13,938 nt of DNA. Source: an uncultured Flavobacterium sp. Lineage in GTDB: Bacteria; Bacteroidota; Bacteroidia; Flavobacteriales; Flavobacteriaceae. Position numbers and translations under genes: made by a program. The stretch spans positions 1 through 13,938 of the forward strand of contig NZ_CAMLIX010000136.1 of NCBI RefSeq assembly GCF_946479975.1, given 5' to 3'. This document shows positions 5,534 through 12,907 of the stretch, piece after piece (position 1 is the first letter of the stretch; each line of letters starts with the position of its first letter). The notes below the pieces were generated by a model. That model did no database searches and was not told the DNA's origin. It saw nothing but the letters and a program-made list of their open reading frames with translations.

Positions 5534-6775
5534 CTACTTATTCTTTGCTTCAATCCATTTTGACATGTACATGGTGCTTTTATACGCGTGATGCTGTAAT
5601 AAATTGCCCATAAAATTATGAAGACGATGATTTTCAAAATCTTTTAAAAGTGAATTTGTCAACGAAATCAGTTTGTCTGAATAATCGTTTTTTTGATAGC
5701 ATTTATTGATAATCCCAATTCCGTTTTTTTGAGATTCTTTCCAGAGATTTTCATCTTGATAAAGTGCAATTGCTTTTTTGGCAAATTTGGCTGGATCGTT
5801 TTCAATGAAACCGTTCCACGGTAAGTCTTTGTGCATGGCTTCCGAACCAATTGAAGTTGTTACGCTTGGCGTTCCGCATTGCATGGCTTCTAATAATTTC
5901 CCTTTTAAACCTGCTCCAAAACGAATTGGCGCTAAAACAACTCTGGACTTTTTTATAATTTCATTGGCATCTTCTGCCCTTCCCATAATGTAAAATCCGT
6001 TTTTAGGCTGATGCAATTGCAATACTTTCTGCGAAGGGTATGCGCCGTAAACTTCCAGAAATGCTTCGGGAAAATCTTTTTTTATTAAAGGCCAAATCGC
6101 TTCTTTTAAATGTTGAACGGTATTCCAATTGGGTTCATGAAGAAAATTCCCAATAAAAACAAAGTTTTTGCGCTTTTCAAAAGATGGCAATTTCAACAAA
6201 TCTTCCTCTTTCATTTCATCAACTAAAAACGGAAGATAAAAGAGTAAATCTTCGTTAATTCTGAAAATATTTTTTAGAAGATTCATTTCAAATTCAGAAA
6301 TAATCAAAGACAAATCGCATCTTAAAATACTGGCGATTTCTCGTTTTGCAACTTCTTCAGATAATAAATCTTGTAATTCAAAAGTTCTATTTTCTTTGAA
6401 CGCTTTTTGTCTGGCTGTTCTTAAAGAATGTAAATCTTCGGTATCTAAAATTCTAATTGCATTTGGACATTTTTCAACAACGCGCCATCCAAATTGTTCT
6501 TCGATCATAAAACGATCAAACAAAACTACGTTTGGATTTAATTCTGAAACAAAATCATCAAAACTCGAAGAATTGAGTTCGATGCTTTTTTTTATCACTC
6601 CAAACTCAGACAAATCAACCATAAAATCACTGTCTTGTGCGGCGCTGGCAAAGGTGATTTCGAAACCGTTTTGCTTGAAAATCGAAATCAATTGCATCAT
6701 TCTTCCGCCAGCTGCAGAAGAATTTGGTTCTGGCCAGACAAACCCAATAATTAAAAGTTTTTTTGCTTGATTCAT
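5534..6775 (-). CDS. GT-B fold glycosyltransferase (GT4-like, Glyco_trans_1_4 type)
   Basis: A 413-residue protein if started at the ATG at 6773-6775. A TTG 15 nt upstream would add five residues, but the ATG precedes the hydrophobic first beta strand (KKLLIIGFVWPEP) and is preferred. The N-terminal half is a Rossmann-like acceptor domain with the glycine-rich turn SSAAGGRMMQL (about residues 19-29). After FVFIGNFLHEPNW (about 205-217) comes the nucleotide-sugar-binding domain with GAGLKGKLLEAMQCGTP (287-303), the GT4 signature in which the glutamate contacts the donor ribose/phosphate. No signal peptide or membrane span is seen, so it likely acts at the cytoplasmic face. The sugar donor and acceptor are unknown. 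It is not inside a visible polysaccharide cluster; its neighbours are a repeat island and miaE, so it appears to be an orphan. The fold is sure, the substrate is not. Confidence 0.85.
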   Translation of the reverse strand: MNQAKKLLIIGFVWPEPNSSAAGGRMMQLISIFKQNGFEITFASAAQDSDFMVDLSEFGVIKKSIELNSSSFDDFVSELNPNVVLFDRFMIEEQFGWRVVEKCPNAIRILDTEDLHSLRTARQKAFKENRTFELQDLLSEEVAKREIASILRCDLSLIISEFEMNLLKNIFRINEDLLFYLPFLVDEMKEEDLLKLPSFEKRKNFVFIGNFLHEPNWNTVQHLKEAIWPLIKKDFPEAFLEVYGAYPSQKVLQLHQPKNGFYIMGRAEDANEIIKKSRVVLAPIRFGAGLKGKLLEAMQCGTPSVTTSIGSEAMHKDLPWNGFIENDPAKFAKKAIALYQDENLWKESQKNGIGIINKCYQKNDYSDKLISLTNSLLKDFENHRLHNFMGNLLQHHAYKSTMYMSKWIEAKNK

Positions 6776-6857
6776 TGTGAAATTTTTCAACTTACAAAAT
6801 AATGCTTTTTTCAGCTTAATCCCTCGCTATTTCCTGATTTTTGGTCATAAAAAACAC

Positions 6858-6873
6858 TAATTTTGCAAAACTA
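6858..6873. promoter_or_regulatory. Palindromic -7 region between the glycosyltransferase gene and miaE
   Basis: TAATTTTGCAAAACTA reads TAnnTTTG on both strands: TAATTTTG on plus (6858-6865) and TAGTTTTG on minus (6873 to 6866). The plus copy would give miaE a leader of about 15 nt; the minus copy would give the glycosyltransferase gene a leader of about 85 nt. I see no good TTTG at 19 nt on either side, so the evidence is the -7 match and the gene orientation only. Confidence 0.45.
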
Positions 6874-6886
6874 AATTCTGGAAATT

Positions 6887-7468
6887 ATGTTAGGATTAAA
6901 ATTAGCTACAGACCCGCGCTGGGTAAACATTGTGGAGTCAAATATTGAAGAAATTTTAACGGATCATGCGTGGTGCGAGCAAAAAGCCGCTTCAAACGCG
7001 ATCAGTATTGTAACATACAATTCTGAATTGGAAGAATTAGTAACGGAAATGCTTGTAATTGCAAGAGAAGAACTGGAGCATTTACAAATGGTTCACGACG
7101 TTATTAAAAAACGCGGACTGACTTTAGGACGCGAAAGAAAAGATCATTATGTAAATGAACTTTTTAAATTTATGAAAAAAGACGGAAGCCGACGCGATGC
7201 ACTTTGCGACCGATTGTTATTTTCTGCTATGATCGAAGCCAGAAGCTGTGAGCGTTTTAAGGTACTTTCTGAAAACATAAAAGATCAGGAATTGGCAACA
7301 TTTTACCGCGATTTAATGATTTCTGAGGCTGGACATTATACTACGTTTTTAGGTTTCGCAAGAAAATACCAAGACAACATCGACATTGACAAACGTTGGA
7401 AAGAATGGATTGAATATGAAGGTTCGATCATAACCAATTATGGTAAAAACGAAACCGTTCACGGATAA
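6887..7468 (+). CDS. miaE: tRNA-(ms2io6A37) hydroxylase MiaE
   Basis: This 193-residue protein is a ferritin-like diiron monooxygenase that hydroxylates the isopentenyl group of 2-methylthio-N6-isopentenyladenosine at tRNA position 37, using O2. It is the last step after MiaA and MiaB, which are not in this window. The N-terminus LGLKLATDPRWV and DHAWCEQKAAS (26-36) are characteristic of MiaE. The iron ligands can be placed on the four-helix bundle: E31, E62 and H65 (EELEH), E117 (IEARSCERF), and E147 and H150 (SEAGHYTTF). The length suits the shorter MiaE form. The ATG at 6887 is the only one that leaves the conserved N-terminus intact. The following gene starts 50 nt downstream with no hairpin in between, so read-through into the AsmA-family gene is possible. 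Confidence 0.93.
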   Translation: MLGLKLATDPRWVNIVESNIEEILTDHAWCEQKAASNAISIVTYNSELEELVTEMLVIAREELEHLQMVHDVIKKRGLTLGRERKDHYVNELFKFMKKDGSRRDALCDRLLFSAMIEARSCERFKVLSENIKDQELATFYRDLMISEAGHYTTFLGFARKYQDNIDIDKRWKEWIEYEGSIITNYGKNETVHG

Positions 7469-7518
7469 ATTACGCTCTTTTTTACCCTTTTTTTTATTTA
7501 AATACCACACAAATCGTT

Positions 7519-10278
7519 ATGCAAAAAAGTAAGTCCAGATCAATCGTATTTAAAATTGCGAAATATGTCGGAATAACTTTCGCTGTTATTTTAGGATTAT
7601 TATTTTTAACGCCTATCGTTTTTGAAGATCAAATTAAAGAGCAAATCAAAAAAACGGCTAATGAAAGATTGAGTGCAGAACTGAATTATTCTGATGTTTC
7701 TGTTTCGTTTTTTCGTCATTTTCCTTCGCTAACTTTATCCTTAGACAATTTAAGTTTAAATGGTTCTGCGCCTTATAAAAACGAAAAATTCATTACTGCA
7801 AAAGAGGTTTCTTTCGGAATAAATGTGGCGAGTTTGATTTTTAGCAAATCGGTTAAAATTGATCAGATTTATTTATCAGATTCTTTTATAAATGTGAAAG
7901 TGAATGCGAATGGAGAAGCAAATTACAATGTTTATAAGTCACAAGAACAAAGTACTCAATCTAAAGACAGTTCTGATACGGCTTTAAAATTAGATCGAAT
8001 TGAAATTTTAAACAGCAAAATTGTTTATGATGATAAATCGACAAAAGTTCATTTTGACGCTTTTGGATTTAATTATTTAGGAAAAGGAGATTTGAACAAA
8101 GCTGTTTTCGATTTGTATTCGAAAGCTAAAATTGAGAAATTGAATATTGTTTATGAAAATGAACCGTATTTAATGAACAAAAAGATTGATGCTGATTTGA
8201 TTACGAAAGTAAACATCAACTCACTTTCGTTTTTCTTTCAACAAAACAACTTAAAAATCAATCAGCTTCTGGTTGACTTTAAAGGGAAATTTGACATTTT
8301 GAAAGATGGTTACAACATGGATTTTGTCATTAAATCTGACAATAGCGATTTGTATGATGTCTTTACAGCGTTTCCGCCAAAGTACATAACTTGGCTTTCT
8401 CAAACGGAATTAAAAGGTAAAACTGATCTTCTTTTTACCCTAAAAGGAAAATATATTACGGCACAAAATATTGCACCAGATTTGAATTTGGATGTAAAAG
8501 TGAAAGACGGATTTGTGAATTACAGCAAAAGTGCATTTCCTGTTTCCAACTTAAATTTAGATATCAAAACCACTGTTCCGTCTTTAAATCCGGATTTGGT
8601 TATTGTTGATGCTAAAAACCTTTCTTTAAACATTAAACAAGATTATTTGAAATCGAAGTTCTTAGTTAAAGGAATAAATACGCCAGATATCAACGCTGCT
8701 TTTAAAGCAAAAATTGATCTGGAAAAATTAACAAAAGCACTGGGAATTCCTGATATTCAATTAAAAGGAACTTTAGCCGGAGATTTGAAAGCAAACGGAA
8801 TTTTCGATCAAAAGAACAAGCGTTTTCCAGTTACAAATGGTATTATAGATTTACAAAATGGATATTTAAAAACGCCTTATTATCCAAATCCGATTACTAA
8901 TATTACGATTAAATCGAAGATTGAAAACCAAAAGGGAACTTTTGAAGATTTGAAAATCAGTTTAAAACCAACTCAATTTACTTTTGAAGGAAAACCTGTT
9001 TTTGTGGAAGCAGATTTAAGCAATTTTGACGATTTAAATTATGATGTAAAAGCAAAAGGTGAATTGGATGTCAATAAAATCTATAAAGTTTTCTCTCAAA
9101 AAGGTCTTGATTTAGATGGTTTTGTAAAAGCAGATTTAGTTTTAAAAGGAAAACAAAGTGATGCTGAAAAAGGAAACTACAGCAAGTTGCACAATAAAGG
9201 AACGCTTGAATTGAGAAATATTGGAATTGCTTCTGAATATCTTCCACAGAAATTCATCATTAAAGAAGGAATTTTCAAAATCAATCAGGATAAAATGTCG
9301 TTCAATAATTTCTTGGCAGCTTACGGACAGTCTGATTTTAAAATGAACGGTTATTTACAGAATGTCATTAATTATGTTACAACAAATACAGGAGTTTTAA
9401 AGGGTTCATTTAAAGTTTCGGCGCGATATATCAATGTAGATGAATTTATGTCTAGTACAGATCCAGACACTTCTGTCACACAAAGTCCGAATCCAAAAAC
9501 AGAACCAACATCATCTGAAAATAAACAAACCGGAGTTATTATTATTCCGTCAAATTTAAATTTACAATTATTAGCCAATGCGCAAAAAGTAAATTTCGAT
9601 AAGTTGAATCTCCAGAACGCAACTGGTAATTTAAGTATGAAAAACGGCAGGCTAAACATGCAACATACTGGTTTCGAATTAATTGGATGTAAAGTTTCAA
9701 TGAATGCCAATTATCAGGCTGTAACTCCTCAAAAAGCTAATTTTGACTATTCAATTAAAGCAAATGATTTTGATATTAAAAGAGCTTATAACGAAATTGA
9801 AGTTTTCAGAAAAATGGCAAGTGCAGCAGAAAAAGCACAAGGAATTGTTTCTTTAGATTATCAGCTGAAAGGTCGTTTGAACGGAAATATGGAACCTGTT
9901 TACCCTTCGCTTGTTGGAGGCGGAACACTTTCTGTGAAAGATGTAAAAGTAAGAGGTTTGAAAATGTTTAATGCCGTAAGCAAACAAACCAGTTCTGAAA
10001 GCATGAAAAATCCAGACGTTTCTAAAGTTGATATTAAAACTAAGATCAAGAATAACATCATGACCGTTGAACGCTTTAAATTTAAGTTTGCAGGCTTTAG
10101 ACCAAGAATTGAAGGCACAACAAGTCTTGATGGAAAAATGAATTTAAAAATGCGTTTGGGTTTGCCTCCTTTTGGTATTTTCGGAATTCCGCTAATGGTT
10201 ACTGGAACACAAGATAATCCAAAAGTAAAAGTCGGCAGAAAGACCGAGGATTTGGAAGAAACTAAGGATACTGAATGA
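7519..10278 (+). CDS. AsmA-family envelope protein
   Basis: The 919-residue protein has a single N-terminal membrane segment (about residues 9-35) and then a long, beta-strand-rich periplasmic part. The first periplasmic block (about 45-85, NERLSAELNYSDV to LTLSLDNLSLNG) is the typical AsmA N-terminal signature, and the C-terminal part (about 690-900, including NGRLNMQHTGFEL and GGGTLSVKDVKVRG) resembles the AsmA C-terminal region. A low-complexity Ser/Thr/Pro/Asn linker at about 645-672 separates a long central array from the C-terminal domain. AsmA-family proteins are bridge-like beta-groove proteins linked to phospholipid transport and outer-membrane assembly; that role is inferred from the family. 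It has its own strong terminator and follows miaE by 50 nt without a clear promoter, so it may be read from the miaE promoter. The tail is acidic (EDLEETKDTE). TamB and DUF748 proteins are related alternatives. Confidence 0.85.
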   Translation: MQKSKSRSIVFKIAKYVGITFAVILGLLFLTPIVFEDQIKEQIKKTANERLSAELNYSDVSVSFFRHFPSLTLSLDNLSLNGSAPYKNEKFITAKEVSFGINVASLIFSKSVKIDQIYLSDSFINVKVNANGEANYNVYKSQEQSTQSKDSSDTALKLDRIEILNSKIVYDDKSTKVHFDAFGFNYLGKGDLNKAVFDLYSKAKIEKLNIVYENEPYLMNKKIDADLITKVNINSLSFFFQQNNLKINQLLVDFKGKFDILKDGYNMDFVIKSDNSDLYDVFTAFPPKYITWLSQTELKGKTDLLFTLKGKYITAQNIAPDLNLDVKVKDGFVNYSKSAFPVSNLNLDIKTTVPSLNPDLVIVDAKNLSLNIKQDYLKSKFLVKGINTPDINAAFKAKIDLEKLTKALGIPDIQLKGTLAGDLKANGIFDQKNKRFPVTNGIIDLQNGYLKTPYYPNPITNITIKSKIENQKGTFEDLKISLKPTQFTFEGKPVFVEADLSNFDDLNYDVKAKGELDVNKIYKVFSQKGLDLDGFVKADLVLKGKQSDAEKGNYSKLHNKGTLELRNIGIASEYLPQKFIIKEGIFKINQDKMSFNNFLAAYGQSDFKMNGYLQNVINYVTTNTGVLKGSFKVSARYINVDEFMSSTDPDTSVTQSPNPKTEPTSSENKQTGVIIIPSNLNLQLLANAQKVNFDKLNLQNATGNLSMKNGRLNMQHTGFELIGCKVSMNANYQAVTPQKANFDYSIKANDFDIKRAYNEIEVFRKMASAAEKAQGIVSLDYQLKGRLNGNMEPVYPSLVGGGTLSVKDVKVRGLKMFNAVSKQTSSESMKNPDVSKVDIKTKIKNNIMTVERFKFKFAGFRPRIEGTTSLDGKMNLKMRLGLPPFGIFGIPLMVTGTQDNPKVKVGRKTEDLEETKDTE

Positions 10279-10326
10279 ATTAAATTCCAATTTAAAAAAT
10301 CCAAATTCCAAATACGTTATATCATC

Positions 10327-10366
10327 ACCTTTGTCAAAGTTTAAAACTTTGACAAAGGTTTTTTTT
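10327..10366 (+). terminator. Rho-independent terminator of the AsmA-family gene
   Basis: A perfect 14-bp stem, ACCTTTGTCAAAGT (10327-10340) with ACTTTGACAAAGGT (10346-10359), encloses a short AT loop and is followed by eight T. The 48 nt between the stop codon and the stem contain imperfect AATTCCAA-type direct repeats (about 10284-10313). Confidence 0.9.
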
Positions 10367-10378
10367 CGCCATCTTAAG

Positions 10379-10459
10379 TCATTGCGAGGAACGAAGCAAC
10401 CACACTAAAATGATCAATAATTGACTTAGCAGATGAGATTGCTTCGTTCCTCGCAATGA
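10379..10459. repeat. 21-bp-arm inverted repeat in the convergent gap
   Basis: The arms 10379-10399 and 10439-10459 are perfect complements over 21 bp (core ATTGCGAGGAACGAAGCAA against TTGCTTCGTTCCTCGCAAT) with a 39-nt spacer. GC content is far above the surrounding sequence. There is no T run, and real terminators lie on both sides, so it is not a terminator. I recall this arm as a widespread intergenic repeat in Bacteroidota; it is probably a non-autonomous palindromic repeat. Confidence 0.75.
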
Positions 10460-10484
10460 TTAACCTATGTCGAGCTTCTTGTGT

Positions 10485-10508
10485 GATCCTTCATTTCTCA
10501 GTATGACA
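10485..10508 (-). repeat. Fragment of a dispersed TGTCATnCTGAG repeat, minus strand
   Basis: On the minus strand this reads TGTCATACTGAG followed by a GAAGGATC end. It matches the copy at 3023-3034 in 11 of 12 bases. It sits between the 21-bp-arm inverted repeat and the rpmA terminator, so this gap has collected at least two different repeat types. Confidence 0.4.
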
Positions 10509-10520
10509 ATTATGCACAAC

Positions 10521-10552
10521 AAAAAACCCGTTCATTTCTGAACGGGTTTTTT
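10521..10552 (-). terminator. Rho-independent terminator of rplU-rpmA
   Basis: AAAAAACCCGTTCA (10521-10534) pairs perfectly with TGAACGGGTTTTTT (10539-10552) around a 4-nt loop. Read on the minus strand it follows the rpmA stop by about 21 nt and ends in six T. The A/T flanks are symmetric, so it could also stop plus-strand transcription that passes the AsmA gene terminator. Confidence 0.88.
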
Positions 10553-10573
10553 ATAAAAAGTAATCTTTGATTA

Positions 10574-10834
10574 TTAAGCCTCGAAAGGAATAATAGATAC
10601 ATAAGATTTGTTATCTCTTTTCTTTTGGAACTTAACAACTCCAGCTACTCTTGCGTGTAGTGTGTGATCTTTACTAATGTAAACGTTTTCACCTGGATTA
10701 TGTTTTGAACCTCTTTGTCTAACGATGATGTTCCCAGCAATAGCAGCTTGTCCACCATAAATCTTAACGCCTAGACGTTTTGATTCTGATTCTCTACCAT
10801 TCTTCGAACTACCGACACCTTTCTTGTGAGCCAT
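10574..10834 (-). CDS. rpmA: 50S ribosomal protein L27
   Basis: The 86-residue protein has the full L27 signature: [24 protein letters not shown] at the N-terminus and, in the middle, [26 protein letters not shown]27 lies at the peptidyl-transferase centre of the large subunit, where its flexible N-terminal tail reaches the tRNA acceptor ends. The protein begins directly with the AHKKG tail, without the cleavable extension known from Firmicutes. It is the second gene of rplU-rpmA, 24 nt after the rplU stop, the standard bacterial order, and is followed by its terminator. The obgE gene that often follows in other phyla is absent here; a convergent gene lies downstream instead. Confidence 0.98.
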
Positions 10835-10858
10835 GACGTATGAGTTTAAATATTGTTA

Positions 10859-11299
10859 TTATTCTTTAGTAGCTTCTTTTTTTGCTTTTGGAGCTGCTGC
10901 TTTTTTCACTTTAGGAGCTTCTACTTCTTCAGTAGCTGCATCTTCTGCTACTACCGCTTTTTTAGCCGCTGCTTTTTTAGTTCCACCTGCTGCAGTAATA
11001 CCTTCAATTACAATTTGTGTAAGATATTGTCTGTGACCATTTCTTTTTTTGTATCCTTTTCTTCTTTTCTTTTTGAAAACGATAACTTTATCACCTTTTA
11101 AGTGTTGTAACACTTTAGCTTCTACTGAAGCACCTTCTATAGCTGGGGCGCCTAAAGTTATGCTTCCGTTGTCATCTAACAAAAGAACTTTGTCAAAAGA
11201 AATTTTTGAACCTTCTTCATTAGCTAAACGGTGAACATAAACCTTTAAGTCTTTGCTTACTTTAAATTGTTGCCCTGCTATCTCTACGATTGCATACAT
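10859..11299 (-). CDS. rplU: 50S ribosomal protein L21 with a Lys/Ala-rich C-terminal extension
   Basis: Residues 1 to about 103 are a complete L21: YAIVEIAGQQFKVSKD at the N-terminus, KVLLLDD in the middle, and KKRRKGYKKRNGHRQYLTQIVIEGI at the end of the domain. L21 binds 23S rRNA in the large subunit. The protein is 146 residues, about 43 longer than a typical bacterial L21 of about 103. The extra tail (about 104-146) is low-complexity, with KKAAAKK and PKVKKAAAPKAKK basic blocks split by an acidic AEDAATEEVEAP segment. Such a tail could contact rRNA or the ribosome surface and is probably disordered. The tail is in frame and ends in a normal stop 24 nt before rpmA, so it is not a frameshift artefact. 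A strong promoter match lies 30 nt upstream. Confidence 0.97.
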   Translation of the reverse strand: MYAIVEIAGQQFKVSKDLKVYVHRLANEEGSKISFDKVLLLDDNGSITLGAPAIEGASVEAKVLQHLKGDKVIVFKKKRRKGYKKRNGHRQYLTQIVIEGITAAGGTKKAAAKKAVVAEDAATEEVEAPKVKKAAAPKAKKEATKE

Positions 11300-11329
11300 A
11301 CCAAATTGATTTATTGATTTTTAAGGTTG

Positions 11330-11360
11330 CAAATATACAATTAATAATTTACTGTGCAAT
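11330..11360 (-). promoter_or_regulatory. Bacteroidota-type promoter for rplU-rpmA
   Basis: On the minus strand TATATTTG (11337 to 11330) is an exact TAnnTTTG -7 element, continued by CAA. ATTG (11360 to 11357) matches three of four -33 bases with a 19-nt spacer. The resulting leader is only about 25 nt, too short for a structured ribosomal-protein leader. Confidence 0.7.
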
Positions 11361-11477
11361 CCTTAAAAGCAAAAATATTTCATTAACAAAAAACACTGTA
11401 TATCAAGTACTTTTAAGACCAAAACCGCATTTATTTAAAGTAAAAGATTATTAAAATACGATCTAATTATAAACAAA

Positions 11478-11510
11478 TCTGCAATACATAATTAAAAAAA
11501 ACTACTTTTG
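11478..11510 (+). promoter_or_regulatory. Probable promoter for the M16 peptidase genes
   Basis: TACTTTTG (11503-11510) is an exact TAnnTTTG. The best -33 candidate is TCTG at 11478-11481, spacer 21 nt, a weak match. The start would fall near 11515, leaving a leader of about 55 nt. The rest of the 273-nt gap between rplU and this gene shows no hairpin or ORF. Confidence 0.5.
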
Positions 11511-11572
11511 ATGTAACTAAAATCAACTCTGGTCTACCTACTCTTGTTTGATATATAAATTTATTAATCTTT

Positions 11573-12895
11573 ATGAAAAAATCGATAATGATGTTAAGTG
11601 CTGCATTAATGCTCGGCGGAGTAGCTCATGCTCAAAAAGTAGTTTTTGAAGAATACAATTTAGACAATGGACTACATGTCATTTTACATAACGATCCTTC
11701 GGCTCCTGTGGTAATTACATCTGTAATGTACCATGTGGGATCTAAAGACGAACGTCCTGACAGAACTGGATTCGCTCACTTTTTTGAACATTTATTATTT
11801 GAAGGAACGCAAAATATCAAACGCGGTGAATGGATGAAAATTGTCACCGCAAATGGAGGGGTTAATAACGCAAATACATCTGACGACAGAACTTACTATT
11901 ACGAAGTTTTTCCTTCTAACAGTTTAGAATTGGGTTTATGGATGGAATCTGAACGATTAATGCATCCTATTATTAATAAGATTGGAGTAGACACGCAAAA
12001 TGAAGTTGTCAAAGAAGAAAAAAGAATGCGTTACGACAATCAACCGTACGGAAACATTCTTTCGGAGGTTAAAAAGAATATGTTTAAAAAACATCCGTAC
12101 AGATGGACCACCATTGGATCTATGAAAGATCTAGATGCTGCGACTCTTGAAGAGTTTCAAGCTTTTAATAAAAAATTCTACACTCCAAATAATGCTGTTT
12201 TGGTTGTTGCAGGAGATTTTGATAAAACTAAAACTAAAGAATGGATTCAGAAATATTTCGGACCAATTCCAAGAGGCGAAGAAGTTAAGAAACAAACTTT
12301 TACAGAAGATCCAATTATACAGCCGATTACAGCAACTTACGAAGATCCCAACATTCAGATTCCAATGATTGTGGCTTCTTACAGAACGCCGTCAATGAAA
12401 ACTAGAGATGCTAGAGTTTTAGATTTAATCTCTTCTTATTTAAGTGATGGAAAAAGCTCTAAACTTTACAAAAAAATAGTAGACGACAAAAAAATGGCGC
12501 TACAAATTGGTGCAGTAGGTTTTAGCCAGGAAGACTACGGTACCTATATATTATATGGTCTGCCAATGGCTCCAAATACAACTGCCGATATCTTAAAAGA
12601 AATGGACGAAGAGATTGTAAAAATCCAAACCGATCTTATTTCTGAAAAAGATTATGAAAAATTGCAAAACAAATTCGATAATAATTACATCAATGCCAAT
12701 TCGAGCGTAGAAGGAATTGCAGAAAATCTAGCTTCTTATTATTTACTTTATGGAGACGTAAATTTAATTAATACTGAAATCGACATTTACCATTCTATTA
12801 CAAGAGAAGAAATTAGAGAAGTTGCCAAGAAATATTTGAATCCAAATCAGCGCTTAATTTTAGATTATATTCCTACCTCTAAATCTCAAAACTAA
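11573..12895 (+). CDS. M16 family zinc metallopeptidase, catalytic member, exported
   Basis: The 440-residue protein starts with a cleavable signal peptide (MKKSIMMLSAALMLGGVAHA, likely cut before Q21), so it acts in the periplasm or beyond. The N-terminal M16 domain has the inverted zinc motif HFFEH (H69, E72, H73) within TGFAHFFEHLLFEGT, and the downstream ligand is E149 in NEVVKEEKRMR, 76 residues after H73, the family's spacing. The second M16 domain (about 180-430) holds the conserved AVLVVAGDF stretch (about 203-211) and ends in the NQRLILDYIP strand. M16 peptidases are clamshell proteases that cut peptides and unfolded proteins. At 440 residues it is a half-size member that normally dimerises. 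Its partner is probably the product of the next gene, 12 nt downstream, which has lost the zinc site. Confidence 0.94.
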   Translation: MKKSIMMLSAALMLGGVAHAQKVVFEEYNLDNGLHVILHNDPSAPVVITSVMYHVGSKDERPDRTGFAHFFEHLLFEGTQNIKRGEWMKIVTANGGVNNANTSDDRTYYYEVFPSNSLELGLWMESERLMHPIINKIGVDTQNEVVKEEKRMRYDNQPYGNILSEVKKNMFKKHPYRWTTIGSMKDLDAATLEEFQAFNKKFYTPNNAVLVVAGDFDKTKTKEWIQKYFGPIPRGEEVKKQTFTEDPIIQPITATYEDPNIQIPMIVASYRTPSMKTRDARVLDLISSYLSDGKSSKLYKKIVDDKKMALQIGAVGFSQEDYGTYILYGLPMAPNTTADILKEMDEEIVKIQTDLISEKDYEKLQNKFDNNYINANSSVEGIAENLASYYLLYGDVNLINTEIDIYHSITREEIREVAKKYLNPNQRLILDYIPTSKSQN

Positions 12896-12907
12896 GAATA
12901 TCGAATC

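Noticed and set aside
6776..6790. TTG start for the glycosyltransferase
   Set aside because: It would add only MKNFT before the ATG; the ATG is the stronger start and leaves the full first beta strand.
9372..10304. Minus-strand open frames inside the AsmA-family gene
   Set aside because: Shadows of a clearly coding plus-strand gene with family features along its length; no promoter or domain on the minus strand.
10833..11234. Several plus-strand open frames across rplU
   Set aside because: They are antisense to the Lys/Ala-rich rplU, which explains the Phe/Cys/Ser-rich products; no start signal or domain supports them.
11300..11330. An L21-type leader regulating rplU
   Set aside because: The predicted start leaves only about 25 nt before the ATG, with no stem of useful length.
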